Below are positions 31,282 to 42,600 of a stretch of DNA of 64,000 nt, one piece after another. A program made the position numbers and the translations under genes. How positions within the stretch are numbered: the first letter of the stretch is position 1; every line of letters starts with the position of its first letter. A model generated the notes under the pieces. The model worked only from the letters and a program-made list of their open reading frames with translations, was not told the origin of the DNA and ran no database searches. The stretch lies in contig OZ024828.1 in the NCBI GenBank assembly GCA_964016985.1, positions 82,874,308-82,938,307 on the forward strand, in the 5' to 3' direction. The DNA is from Anodontia alba. Taxonomy: Eukaryota; Mollusca; Bivalvia; Lucinida; Lucinidae.

Positions 31282-31925
31282 CTAATAAAGGAAGAGAATA
31301 TAGGCACGGACAATAAAATGTCAACACTACATGTACAGTATACAGCCCCAACAGACGTCTGGATGTAGCTTATACCAAACTAAGGCTACACCACTGTGGA
31401 CTAGGCTTCCACAAAGCCTTCGATTTGAAATTGTGCAAATTTCGCACAGAAGGTGATGGTGAAACTACTGATCACATTTTCATGTACTATGAAGCACAGA
31501 AGGAAAACGGTAGACACCTTGAGTCCAAAATGTTTAAACTGGGATATATTACCTTCGATTCTACAACATTACTCTTTCCAACCCTTAAAAATGCAGTTAA
31601 AATACAAAAAGCTGTTTTTGAATTCCTAAAAGACACCGGATAATTAAAAAGAATCTAAAATTAGATAATAATAAACCTTTCACCTGCTAAAAAGGTTGCT
31701 CCCAACCGGTCGGACGTTAGACTGTTAGACTGCGCGAATGCGCAAGTAAGATAACAATAAAGACAAGCAAGTACAGCGTCGTACCGGGCCGCTTGATACA
31801 GGATAACCGAGCTGTAAGCTGAAAAGATGCCCACGATCTGGCATCTTAATATCGCTGTTTTGGGGACCGGGGTGCCCAGTCGCCTGCGTTGGTGAGCAAA
31901 ACAGCAAAATTTCTTAAATTACGGC

Positions 31926-32335
31926 TGTATATAAGAACAAAAACTGTGGAGGTCGTCGTGGAGGGAGGAGTACTGCATGTCATGGCCCTGTAGGGAACGT
32001 ACGAAGTGCTTACAATTTAGTCCTCCGTGAAATCACCTGACCAGTAAATGACACCACAATCTGACCAACCAAACTAGCTAGCTTACCAGTTAACGGTTAA
32101 TGTTATTGCTTAGACAAACAATATTACCTATGTACTTTTCATTGATTTATACAGGTATGAATGCAGTTTTCATTGACAAATACAGGTATCACGATATTGT
32201 TTGTCTAAGGATTTACGCATGGGCGTGGTTATAGCCTTCTGACGGAGGAGACAAATTAAGCTTGACCAAGACAGCAAAATTTCTCAAAACTCGGTGGAGA
32301 TCGTCGTGGAGGGAGGAGTACTGCATGTCTAGTTT
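31926..32335. repeat. short direct repeats after the LINE
   Basis: GTGGAGGTCGTCGTGGAGGG at about 31950 and GTGGAGATCGTCGTGGAGGG at about 32288 are followed in both by AGGAGTACTGCATGTC. Between them lies an inverted pair, GACAAACAATATT and ATATTGTTTGTC. Confidence 0.65.
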
Positions 32336-32844
32336 AATCATATTTTATTGCCAAATAATCATATAGCAAGCGGGTTGGAACACAAGTTCTCACAACATTA
32401 GATAAGGTCCTCCCCAAAACAAAATATAACATACAAAGTTTATGGCATTTAGTAACTCTTATTATGTAGACACTAGAATTCCGATTGTCCAGATGCTAGT
32501 ACAGAAAGAAGAAAGAAGATAAAATTATATAAGATCAAACAATATACAGCGTCTGGAGAGTCCGAGTTCGCGTGTTTACATGCATACAAAATTAATTTAT
32601 AATCAACAAAACATTGAGCGGTCGCAAGTAGAGCTATAGAAAGAAGAAAATAACTAGAGAAAAGAAAAGAAGAAAGGTGTACAGTGATAAGAAATTAGTT
32701 CTATAGGAATCTAGTTTCAAGGATAAAAGTGAAACTAAGCAGGATGAGTAGTGAGCGGGAGTCACCAAACCAAGCTTCGATAAATCTTTAATAGATATAA
32801 CAGGCTACTTACATGTTTACAGTATTTAAATTTGGTTTTCCGTT

Positions 32845-33159
32845 TCAAAATCGATTTGTTTCTTTTATAAAATGTTGGACGTAAGAAAAAAGTTCAACGT
32901 TGTCGTCATCAGAGAGATCAGGAGAACCGTATAGGAGAAGACGTATACCGACAGACTGAAATTTACGGATGGCCTGGAATAGACTAGTCCGTTGCTGGGT
33001 GGATCTATTACAGAAGAAAAAGTAGTGTTCAGCATCCTCACTCTCAAAACCACAGTCACATGCAGCCGTTGGTTTAAGATGATTATTGAATAAGTCGTCA
33101 TTTAGATTGCTACAATTATTTCTTATTCTACAATGATAGACAGAACTTATGCGTGTCAT
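32845..33159 (-). pseudogene. LINE C-terminal tail fragment
   Basis: A 104-codon frame: RIRNNCSNLNDDLFNNHL, AACDCGFESEDAEHYFFFC, QQRTSLFQAIRKF, then DLSDDDNVELFSYVQHFIK. The C-x-C..H..C module followed by R-x-x-L-F is the usual C-terminus of jockey/CR1-type LINEs. No RT is present upstream on this strand within the window, so the copy is heavily 5'-truncated. Nearby words at 31980-32010 resemble the sequence just past its start, suggesting a second diverged piece. Confidence 0.8.
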
Positions 33160-34320
33160 GGCTCTTTAGAGAAAGTACGAATTGCTTACTACTCCCAAAG
33201 CTTGATCAAAACAACAAAAATTCTAAAAACACGGTTAATTTCTTATCTGGAACTTATTCACATTATTCGGATCACTAACTGTGCCGTAAATTCAGGTGGA
33301 AGTTAAAACAACACATGCCTAAATAATGCTAGGTGAAAAACACTAGAACCACCCGAGCGGAACTTTATCGACACTACAAAGTTACGCTACACATACAACT
33401 GATCTAAGTACTACTATTCATTCATGATTTACTTAGCTAAATTTTTTAATATATCTGTACCACTATTTGTCAAGTTGGCCTGCGCAATGTAACCACACTG
33501 CGCAGGTCAACAAAATGTATATGTGTCACAGGGATGAAATATTGTAGGAAATAAAACCAAAACGATTCACTTTGTTTTGCTATATTTCGTTTTGCTTCCC
33601 CCGATAGTATTCTTCACTGGTTGCTCATGGATGCACAGTGTGTTATTTTCTTCCTTCCCCTCTCAGTCCTTTGAAATAACGGTACCTGGTTAGTAAAGTC
33701 ATCCTATATTTGCATGCATGTCTTAAGGGCATGTCACTTACGCATGATTATTTGCATGCCTCACTGCATTCATGATCTAGCTGTTAGTTGGTTAAGTTCT
33801 ACACTTATCTCTGTCATGTAGCCACTGCTAAAATATATTTTATATATATTTTCCAGGTATGTAAGTCATAATGTATTTTTCATTAGCTGATATTTAGCTT
33901 TTGTCACATTTTGATATTTTGCTATTTTAGAAATACTGAAATTATGAATTGTACATGAAACTGCAAGAACGTCGGGTGTTTTAGCATTCATTCATAAATC
34001 CGTACCATCTTCATTAATATTTCTTTTAGTACTGTTTTATGTGTAATATGTTGTATAAAGATGGCACGGCTCACTGCATTCGCCATTTTCGTTATATCTA
34101 GTAAAGTTCTATACTCTACTATTGTTTCTACATGATTATTAAATATGGAAATATTAATATATTTTCAGATGTAATGTTCCAGAATCCACAGTATTAAAGT
34201 TACCATGTTTCCTATCGTCTTGTGTTAATATGTTGTCCGGGTGAGAACCTACGTCGGTGATAAATGTATTTAGGTAGTAACATGAACATGAACATGAACT
34301 TAATCAAAATTACGTTGACG
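33160..34320. other. gene-free AT-rich stretch
   Basis: I see no coding, RNA or clear repeat feature beyond short AT-rich words such as TGCGCAGG inverted pairs near 33480-33510. Confidence 0.5.
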
Positions 34321-34519
34321 CTTAGCACTCTGGGTAAAATTTTCAGCAGACGACATATAGAATTATTTCATTTTTTTTTTCAGGAAACAGGATTTGACAT
34401 TTCATGCAAATTATCTCCATTGGAGACAATTTGCATGAAATGTCAAATCTTGTTTTCTGGTAAAATAAGAAAAAATTATGATCAATGTGTCGTCTGCTGG
34501 AATAGCCCAGAGAGTGCTA
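34321..34519. mobile_element. fold-back MITE, GACATTTCATGC family (complete)
   Basis: About 99-bp arms converge on the centre TCTCCAT/TGGAGA. The ends are TTAGCACTCT and AGAGTGCTAA (perfect), with CAGCAGACGACA paired to TGTCGTCTGCTG and GACATTTCATGCAAATT paired to AATTTGCATGAAATGTC. Related damaged copies are at 36050-36230, 45770-45960 and 46140-46260. Confidence 0.85.
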
Positions 34520-34998
34520 AAAAGAAAATCTTTAAACTAAGAAGCATTGAAAACGACACAAAGCATGCATGCAACATGTTGTTTATATGATGCATCTATA
34601 AGCATGTGAAAGATTAAGCTCATGAAAACAGAAGAGCATCTGTTGCTAAAGTTTCATTTGCGAAGTACTTTATAGGATTTCTTGTCATTTAAAAATGGCC
34701 CATTGCTATGGCAGTTTTAGGTGCATACACAGACGTACTGATCTTGGTACACACTGTGTTTGTTTTCGGGGTACGTGCCATCCATAAAAACAGACTGATC
34801 TCAGGAGCAGGTCCAGAGGGGCTTCGGGGGTTAAGTCGAACCCCTCTTTGACTTTCATATTCATGGAAAATTGGATGATAAATTTTGAATACTGTTTTAA
34901 CCAGAATATTCATACTCATAACTCTTTACCTTCTACTTCTAATACAACCGACAAGTTCTTGTTACTACCTGTAATTATGTCTAAAATTGCCAGATGAG

Positions 34999-35066
34999 TG
35001 GCAAACAGTACAGACCCTGGTCAGACACCGTGCTCTGCGGCGTCCGGTCTGGGTCTACACGTTTGC
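34999..35066. repeat. fold-back repeat, GCAAACAG family
   Basis: Arms GGCAAACAGTACAGACCCTGG and CCGGTCTGGGTCTACACGTTTGC flank CAGACACCGTG..CGGCGTC. Confidence 0.8.
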
Positions 35067-35589
35067 TGAGACCTGTCTGTCTAAACTCTTAGGGTAAGTA
35101 GTTTGGATAATAAGAGTCTTATCAGTTTTGTTTTCTTACTAAAACTTCTTCAACTTCTTAATGATGGCGTCTATTTGGTAGAGTCTCCAATACACATACT
35201 GGCTAAGTTGAAATTGAGAAAGGAGGCTAGACTACCTAAATATTACACTGTTTATTTTAATGCAAATAGACGGCTTTGTTGCTATGTTAGTCATTTTAAC
35301 GCCTATCGAGTTGTCAGCTAGGTATTTTTAGCTTTGCTAGCAGATGCTTTCTAAAGGGAAACTCTACGCTCAGGTTCACCCACTTTCAGCTTTCGCTGAT
35401 AGTAAATATTGGTTTCCTACTGTCGTTGTCTGATAAAGACTTTACAGTGAAGCAGTCAAAATGTAATGGCAAAGATAAAGTTATATAAGACCTGTCACTG
35501 GACAGGGTAGCTCGCCTGAAATCATGCTTTTCTATTTTTTTATCCTTAGGCCAAAAAATGAAACGAATCCAAGAAAAGCATAAAAAAAA

Positions 35590-36925
35590 ACTCTAAAAAT
35601 CATAAGTCTGTGACCATGTCCTAAAGATACAAGATACAACGCCATATATAACCAGATCCATCATAGGTTTTCTAAATAATGTGGTCCTAAAACATCTAAC
35701 AGAGAAATCACGTCCAGAGGTCGTGTAGTGGGTGGGGATAATACTGCATAAATTTATATCTCTTAATACCAGGTATAAACCAAATCCTGGGTTTGTAAAT
35801 AATGTGGCCCAGAGGCTTATAATTCTACTAACGGGGGTTTTAGCTCCCTAGTATAGGATGTGTAACATGTTCAGTGATGGTTGCCTATCATCTGATTGGC
35901 TTAGAACTGAGAACTAATCAGGAATATAAACTAGTTCTCTTAGAGAAACTGTTATAATGATAGCTTTCTTCTCAGTAGTACTTTATTAAATGTTTACAGA
36001 AATAATAATTAATATGCCAGCTGCCCGGTCAAAGCTGGTTAATACTTAGTATGCTAGGTTAAAATGTCAGCAGGCAACATTTCGAAATAGTTTTTTTATT
36101 GTCTCCAAGACAGGTTTTGACATTTCATGCAAACCATCTCCCTCTTTTGTGGGGAAAAATAGAAAAAGAAATCATCAAAATTGTCGTCTGCTGAATTTGC
36201 CCAGATAAGTGTAAAGGTCAAAAGACCACAGTAAAGGTAATGAAACTTGAAACGATTGGAATAGGTACTTTTACAACAATGAGTTAACAAGTCAAGAAAA
36301 CATAGTATGATTAATAGAATTATATGTCTCTGTTTGACCCTTAAAACTTTAAAGTAAAACTTAAAAAAATAAAAATTCTAAGTCCATGGTCTTGATCCAG
36401 AAATCATGTAGGGAGTAGGGATGGTATTGTGATAAATGATCGACCAATCTATATCTTCATATATATACTATACATAAACCGAATCCATCAAAGGGTTTGA
36501 AAATAATGATGTTCTAAAACCTTTAACTTAAAACTTTAACACAAAACTTCCAGGTCAATAACCTTGACCTTGAGGTCATATAGGGGGTGTGGGGTGTTAA
36601 TGCGTAAAACAACTTTGGACCACTATCTGTCATCATACCATATATGAACAAACTCCATCAAAGATTTTGGAAATAATGAGGTTCTAAAGACTTTAACACA
36701 CAATCTTAACATAAAACTTCTAAGTCATTCTAAGTATTCTTGACTATGACGTCATTTAGAGGGGTGCTGATGGTACTGCGTTAATCTGCGTTTAGCTTTT
36801 GATCAATATCTATCATCATACAATACATAATCAAAATCCATGGAAGGGTTTGGAAATAATTAATGAGGTCCTAAAAACTTTAATGCCAAACTTTAACATT
36901 TGCAGACGCCGATGCCGACCGGGAG
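35590..36925. repeat. low-copy tandem repeat of about 150-170 bp, CCTTGACC type
   Basis: Five or so diverged units each contain CATCAAAGGGTTTGGAAATAAT, GAGGTTCTAAAA, CTTTAACACAAAACTT and a GACCTTGAGGTCAT word. The array ends at GCAGACGCCGATGCCGACC, an edge I know from bivalve repeats. A fold-back MITE copy (36050-36230) lies inside it. Confidence 0.7.
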
Positions 36926-37286
36926 CCAAGAGGTGTACAACAATAGCTCTTCATGAAGGCTGAAAAGGCGAATTTAAACAGCGAGAATTTGTAAATGACT
37001 TCTTGCCCGAAACGCTGAAGTTATGGTATACATTTTGCCGAACTTGACGATAAGTAGAATGTCTTCCCGTACTTCACCATAGTGCAGATTATATTTCATT
37101 TCCTTTGGGATCACTGGGCCCATTGTGGTATATTTGAAAATGAAGTTCTGCTCATGTATACGCTAGAGGGCGTAAGCAGTGTTGCAAACTTCACTACTGC
37201 TTATGAAGAATCTCAATAAATTCGAGACTCCCATTTATTATTCTGTAGTGTGTTCATTGTTTCCAAAGGCAATCATTTTTATGTTT

Positions 37287-37356
37287 ATACATAAAAATTC
37301 GGCATCAAAGCGAAAACATAATAATTAAATTAATCACTATGATAAACAAAGACGAA
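37287..37356 (-). mobile_element. PLE fragment H lacking the 3' terminus
   Basis: ATACATAAAAATTCGG is joined directly to CATCAAAGCGAAAACATA, then AATTAATCACTAT. These are neighbouring parts of the PLE 3' region with about 30 bases deleted. It is the only copy without the common 3' end. Confidence 0.7.
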
Positions 37357-37830
37357 TGACTTGGAAATGTTGGCTTATACATCCCTATGACTGTTTAGCG
37401 TATTTACGCCAAATGTTCAAAGCGGTATGTCTGTCACAGTTCTCTTCGTTTGTCCTTTCTGTTGTCTGTTTTGTGTATTTGTTTTGTGCATTTGTTTTGA
37501 CAAATAGTGTAGACCTAGTCATAACGCAGTTTCTGATAAGCATCTTCACTCAGTACCACAATAAATTACACAAAAATCACAAAATTGTAAATAACCCTTT
37601 AGATACTAATTTCTATATAGCAGTATCTATTCGGCATAAAAATGGGCTACTTTGTAAGGCGCCCCGTACTTTGCAGCTACATGTATTTCAAGGAAAACTA
37701 TCATTTGTTACGTTTAGCCAGCAGCAGTCTTAAGGTGAATGGATATACCGGGATATGTAGCTACCATTTTATATAAGGGAGATAACTCTTGTGACTCCTT
37801 GCTCGCTTTACTGCATATCAAGCCTCTTCT

Positions 37831-37921
37831 AAAAAGGGTCCTACTCTATAAGGCAAAAAATTTGCTCCTTAAGGGAGCAAAGTTTTGCCTTACAGATTTG
37901 ACCCTTTTTACGAAAGGGACA
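37831..37921. repeat. hairpin, TTTGCTCCC family
   Basis: Arms AAAAAGGGTCCTACTCTATAAGG..TTTGCTCC and GGGAGCAAA..CCTTACAG..TTGACCCTTTTT. An AAGGGAGATAACTC word precedes it, as AAGGGAGACAAC precedes the copy at 55989. Confidence 0.8.
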
Positions 37922-38394
37922 AAATAATTTTGACAGTATTGTCACCCTTGAAAGTGCATTAGTTACCCTTAATGAAGAGGTTATGGTAAGTAGTAATAAA
38001 TACAAAAATCAAAAGAGTAAAATCAAACGTTTAGACTACTGAAACATTTACTTATACAACTATCTGAACACTTATAGGCGGAAATCGAGGTAGTGATCAC
38101 ATCGCCCTGTCTGTTTATTCGTACATTGTCATTGATATTTAAAATTACTAGTCCCCATCTCCCACTTCCTAACCCACCCCGATGTCAGGCATGTATATTT
38201 TTAGATCAACTGAGCACGAAATGCTTACGGTGAGCTATTGTGATCGGTCAATGTCCGTTGTCCGTCATGCGATGTGCGCCTTCCGGCGTCAACAATTTGC
38301 TGTAAATGATAACCTCATACCACCCTGGGCCAATCTCAACCAAACTTCACAGGAATGTTGCCTAGGTGACTCACTAGCAAAATAGCTAGAATGG

Positions 38395-38662
38395 TTCCAC
38401 TCCGATGAACAAGATGGCCACCAGCGGGAAAAATAGAAAAATGTACTTTGAGCTTCTTCTCCTGAACCGAAGGGCTAATTGACTAGAAAGCTAGTAGGAA
38501 GTGTCGGGGCGACTTGTGAATAAAAAATTAGCTAAAATCCTTCCGATCGGAAATCTCATATTGAAAATGTATTTTAAACTTCTCCTGAATCGAAAGGCAA
38601 ATTGACTAGACACTTGGTAGGAAGTATCAGATGTCTTGCAGATCAAAACCAGTCAAAATCGT
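38395..38662 (+). repeat. GGCCATCTTGG-type tandem repeat, left of the fold-back element
   Basis: Diverged units of about 145 bp with TCTCCTGAACCGAAGGGC, AATTGACTAGA, GTAGGAAGT and AGCTAAAAT..TTCCGATCGGAAATC. The last unit is cut at AAAATCGT and continues at 51442 beyond the inserted element. Confidence 0.8.
38655..38662. repeat. target-site duplication, left copy
   Basis: AAAATCGT immediately before the left terminus. It is repeated exactly at 51442-51449. With one mismatch the match extends to nine bases (C/G AAAATCGT). Confidence 0.8.
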
Positions 38663-41600
38663 ACGAGCGTAAAGTTAGCATCTGGTTTACGGTTCATTAT
38701 TCACGGTTCAGGATTCAGCGTATGGTTCAGTATTCAGGATATTATTCAAAATACGACCTGCAGCGTCTGGTTCATTATTCAGGGTATTTATTCAAAAACA
38801 CGACCTGCAGCGTCTGGTTCAGGATTCAGCGTATTATTCAAAATACGAGCTGCAGCGTCTGGTTCATTATTTAGGGTATTATTCAAAAATGGTCAGGATA
38901 TTATTCAGCGTATGGTTCAGTATTCAGGGTATTATTGAAAATACGACCTGCAGCGTCTGGTTCAGGATTCAGGGTATTATTCAAAATACGAACTGCAGCG
39001 TCTGGTTCATCATTCAGGGTATTATTCAAAAGAGGCCAGGGTATTATTCAGCGTATGGTTCAGGAATCAGGGTATTATTCAAAACACGACCTGCAGCGTC
39101 TGATTCAGGATTCAGCGTATTATTCGAAATACGAGCTGCAGCGTCTGGTTCATTATTCAGGGTATTATTCAAAAATGGTCAGGATATTTTTCAGTGTATG
39201 GTTCAGTATTCAGGGTATTATTGAAACTACGACCTGCAGCGTCTTGTTCAGGATTCAGGGTTTTATTCAAAATACGAACTGCAGCGTCTGGTTTATCATT
39301 CAGGGTACTATTGAAAAGAGGCCTGGGTATTATTCAGCGTATGGTTCAGGATTCAGGGTATTATTCAAAACATGACCTGCAGCGTCTGATTCAGGATTCA
39401 GCGTATTATTCAAAATACGTGCTGCAGCATCTGGTTCATTATTCAGGGTATTATTCAAAAATGGTCAGAATTTATTCAGCGTATGGTTCAGTATTCAGGG
39501 TATCATTGAAAATACGATCTGCAGCGTCTGGTTCAGGATTCAGGGTATTATTCAAAATACGAACGGCAGCGTCTGGTTCATCATTCAGGGTATTATTGAA
39601 AAGAGGCCAGGGTATTATTCAGCCTATGGTTCAGGATTCAGGGTATTATTCAAAACACGAACTGCAGCGTCTGGTTCAGGATTCAGCGTATTATTCAAAA
39701 TACGAGCTGCAGCGTCTGGTTCATTATTCAGGGTATTATTCAAAAATGGTAAGGATATTATTCAGCGTTTGGTTCAGTATTCAGGGTATTATTGAAAATA
39801 CGACCTGCAGCGTCTGGTTCAGGATTCAGGGTATTATTCAAAAAACGAACTGCAGCGTCTGGTTCATCATTCAGGGTATTATTCAAAAGAGGCCAGGGTA
39901 TTCTTCAGCGTATGATTCAGGATTCAGGGTATTATTCAAAACACGACCTGCAGCGTCTGGTTCAGGATTCAGCGTATTATTCAAAATATGAGCTGCAGCG
40001 TCTGGTTCATTATTCAGGGTATTATTCAAAAATCGTCAGGATATTATTCAGCGTATGGTTTAGTATTCAGGTTATTATTGAAAATACGACCTGCAGCGTC
40101 TGGTTCAGGATTCAGGGTATTATTCAAAATACGAACTGCAGCGTCTGGTTCATCATTCGGGGTATTATTCAAAAGAGGTCAGGGTATTATTCAGCGTATG
40201 GATCAGGATTCAGGGTATTATTCAAAACACGACCTGCAGCGTCTGGTTCATGATTCAGCGTATTTTTCGAAATACGACCTGCAGCGTCTGGTTCATTATT
40301 CTGGGTATTATTCAAAGCACGACCTGCAGCGTCTGGTTCAGGATTCAGCGTATTATTCAAAATACGAGCTGCAGCGTCTGGTTCATCATTCAGGGTATTA
40401 TTCAAAAGAGGCCAGGGTATTATTCAGCGTATGGTTCAGGATTCAGGGTATTATTCAAAACACGACCTGCAGCGTCTGGTTCAGGATTCAGCGTATTATT
40501 CAAAATACGACCTGCAGCGTCTGGTTCATTATTCAGGGTATTATTCAAAACACGACCTGCAGCGTCTGGTTCAGGATTCAGGGTATTATTCAAAATACGA
40601 ACTGCAGCGTCTGGTTCATCACTCAGGGTATTATTCAAAAGAGGCCAGGGTATTATTCAGCGTATGCTTCAGGATTCAGGGTATTATTCAAAACACAACC
40701 TGCAGCGTCTGATTCAGGATTCAGCGTATTATTCAAAATACGAGCTGCAGCGTCTGGTTCATTATTCAGTGTATTATTCAAAAATTGTCAGGATATTTTT
40801 CAGTGTATGGTTCAGTATTCAGGGTATTATTGAAAACACGACCTGCAGCGTCTGGTTCAGGATTCAGCGTATTATTCAAAATACGAACTGCAGCGTCTGG
40901 TTCATCATTCAGGGTATTATTCAAAAGAGGCCAGGGTATTCTTCAGCGTATGGTTCAGGATTCAGGGTATTATTCAAAATACGACCTGCAGCGTCTGGTT
41001 CAGGATTCAACGTATTATTGTAAAATGTCCAGGGTATTATTCAGCGTCTGGTTCAGTATTCAGGGTATTATTCAAAATACGACCTGCAGCATCTGGGTCA
41101 GGATTCAGCGTATTATTAAAAAATGTCCAGGGTATTATTCAGCGTCTAGTTCAGTATTCAGGGTATTATTCAAAATATGACCTGCAGTATCTGGTTCAGG
41201 ATTCAGCGTATTATACAAAAATGGACAGGGTATTATTCAACATTTAGTTCCGTATTCAGGGTATTAGTCAAAATACGACCTGCAGCATCTGGTTCAGAAT
41301 TCAGCGTAATATTAAAAAATGTCGAGGTATTATTCAGCGTCTGGTTCACGGTTCAGGGTATTATTCAAAATACGACCTGCAGCGTCTGGTTCAGGATTCA
41401 GTATATTATTCAAAAATGTCCAGGGTATTATTCAGCTCAGCTTCTGGTTCACTATTCAGGGTATTATTCAAAATTCGACCTGCAACGTCTGGTTGAGAAT
41501 TCAGCGTATTATTAAAAAATGTCCAGGGTATTATTCAGCTTCTGGTTCAGGATTCAGCGTATTTTTAAAAATTGTCCAGAGTACTATTCAGCGTCTGGTT

Positions 41601-41668
41601 CAATATTCAGCATATTATTCAAAATTGCCCTAGGTAGTATTCAGCGACTGGTTCAGGATTCAGCATAT
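38663..41668 (+). repeat. left fold-back arm, 45-53-bp subrepeats in a 286-bp higher-order unit
   Basis: Monomers share CTGCAGCGTCTGGTTCA and CAGGGTATTATTCAAAA. Six monomers of 52, 45, 45, 53, 45 and 46 bp make a 286-bp unit that recurs at 38891, 39177, 39463, 39748 and 40034, then an expanded stretch to 40786. Because 45 is a multiple of three, several frames stay open on both strands. These give long artificial ORFs of 15-residue repeats. Confidence 0.92.
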
Positions 41669-42600
41669 TCCCGGTCTCAACATCGCTCAAGAATCTGGGA
41701 AGCCCCGAGGATGTCCCAGCCAGGCCTGTCTGGGCTCAATGGCGCTCAAGCAGCAGGGAAGTCCCGGGAGTCCAAAATCGCCCAGAAGTAACCACACCAA
41801 AAATGATTAAAAAAGGTAAGAGAAAAGTCCAGGGAGTGCCACAATCACAAACCGCAGCCCTTCCCAGATCCCAAGTTTGCATTTTTTTCCAAAATGAACC
41901 AAGTCCAAAATTGCTCTGAATTAACCACACATACCAAAATTGATTTCAAAAGATCCAGTGCGCCCCGTCTCAACATCGCTCAAGTAGCGTGGTCGCCACC
42001 AGGCCTGTACGGGCTCAATAGCGCTAAAGCAGCGGAGAAGTTCCCGGAGTCCAAAATCGGCCCCGAAATTGGGTTGAAGACCCAACGTACCCGGTCTCAA
42101 CATCGCTCAAGAAGCGGGGAAGCCCCGGTAGTGTCCCCCGCCTGGCCTGTCCGGGATCAGTGGCGCTGAAGCAGCTGGGAAGTCCCGGGAGTCCAAAATC
42201 GCCCAGAAGTAACCACACCAAAAAACGACTAAGTTCGAATTTTATTCCAAAATAAACCTAGTCCAAACTTGCTCTGAATTAACCACTGTTTTTTTTTTTT
42301 TTTTTATTTTTTTTTTTTTTTTTTTTTTTTTTTTATTTTTTTTTTTTCAAAAGACCCAGTGCGCCCGATCTCAACATCGCTCAAGTAGCGCGGAAATCCC
42401 GAGCGTGTCGCCATCAGGCCTGTACGGGCTCAATAGCGGGGAAGTCCCCGGAGTCCAAAATCGCCCCGAATTAAGCACACAATCGAAAAAAAGACTAGGT
42501 TCGCATTTTCGTCAAAAATAAACTGTCCGAAATTGGGTTGAAAAGACCCGGTGTGCCCGCTCTCAATAACGCTCAAGAAGCGGGGAAGCCTCAGGTGTTA
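41669..42600. repeat. GC-rich tandem repeat in the loop
   Basis: At least five copies of a unit containing TCTCAACATCGCTCAAG start near 41672, 41967, 42093, 42368 and 42562. They also share GGCCTGTCCGGGCTCAAT, GGGAGTCCAAAATCGCCC and TTGCTCTGAATTAACCAC. A T-rich tract occupies 42287-42345. Confidence 0.8.
41807..41877 (-). mobile_element. PLE copy I, about 71 bp
   Basis: It has only the 3' terminus GGTAAGAGAAAAGTCCAGGG through CCCTTCCCAGATCCCAAG. The neighbouring tandem unit at about 42215-42260 shows the same sequence without the insert. Confidence 0.88.

Larger units (their letters stand above)
25331..31980 (+). mobile_element. I-like non-LTR retrotransposon, gag-like ORF1 plus EN-RT-RNase H ORF2, split by a PLE
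   Basis: ORF1 (25331-26216) lacks its N-terminus and carries zinc knuckles (RCNNCQVHGHRLHQC, VCPHCAGPHTHVQC). ORF2 starts at ATG 26291. It has an EEP endonuclease (LCVVQWNMQGNNN, ETWANKK, VGDFNAHNSLWDS, CGSDHLTI), a PLE insert at 27118-28725, then PPWWNQDCAITIKKREKARK and VWDMIRKFRGKR. The RT follows (SPGADTISHEMLKQLP, GGVLSPTLFNVIMDTLSDA, FADNGAIW), then RNase H (FTDGSKDP, ILTDSLSAIQAI, WVPSHIGIPGNEAAD) and a C-terminal tail ending VFEFLKDTG at 31643. Numerous stops and the FADD-to-FADN change show it is dead. A downstream GC-rich segment to about 31980 is probably its 3' UTR. Confidence 0.87.

Noticed and set aside
38663..41668. CRISPR-like regular repeats
   Set aside because: Period and spacing are regular, but the intervening parts are themselves repeated and there are no unique spacers. 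The genome is eukaryotic.
38602..41791. Long plus-strand ORFs (up to 281 codons) with 15-residue repeats such as LQRLVQDSGYYSKYE
   Set aside because: The 45-bp monomer is a multiple of three, so several frames on both strands stay open. Each frame gives a different repetitive peptide and many begin or end at array edges. No domain or start context supports translation.
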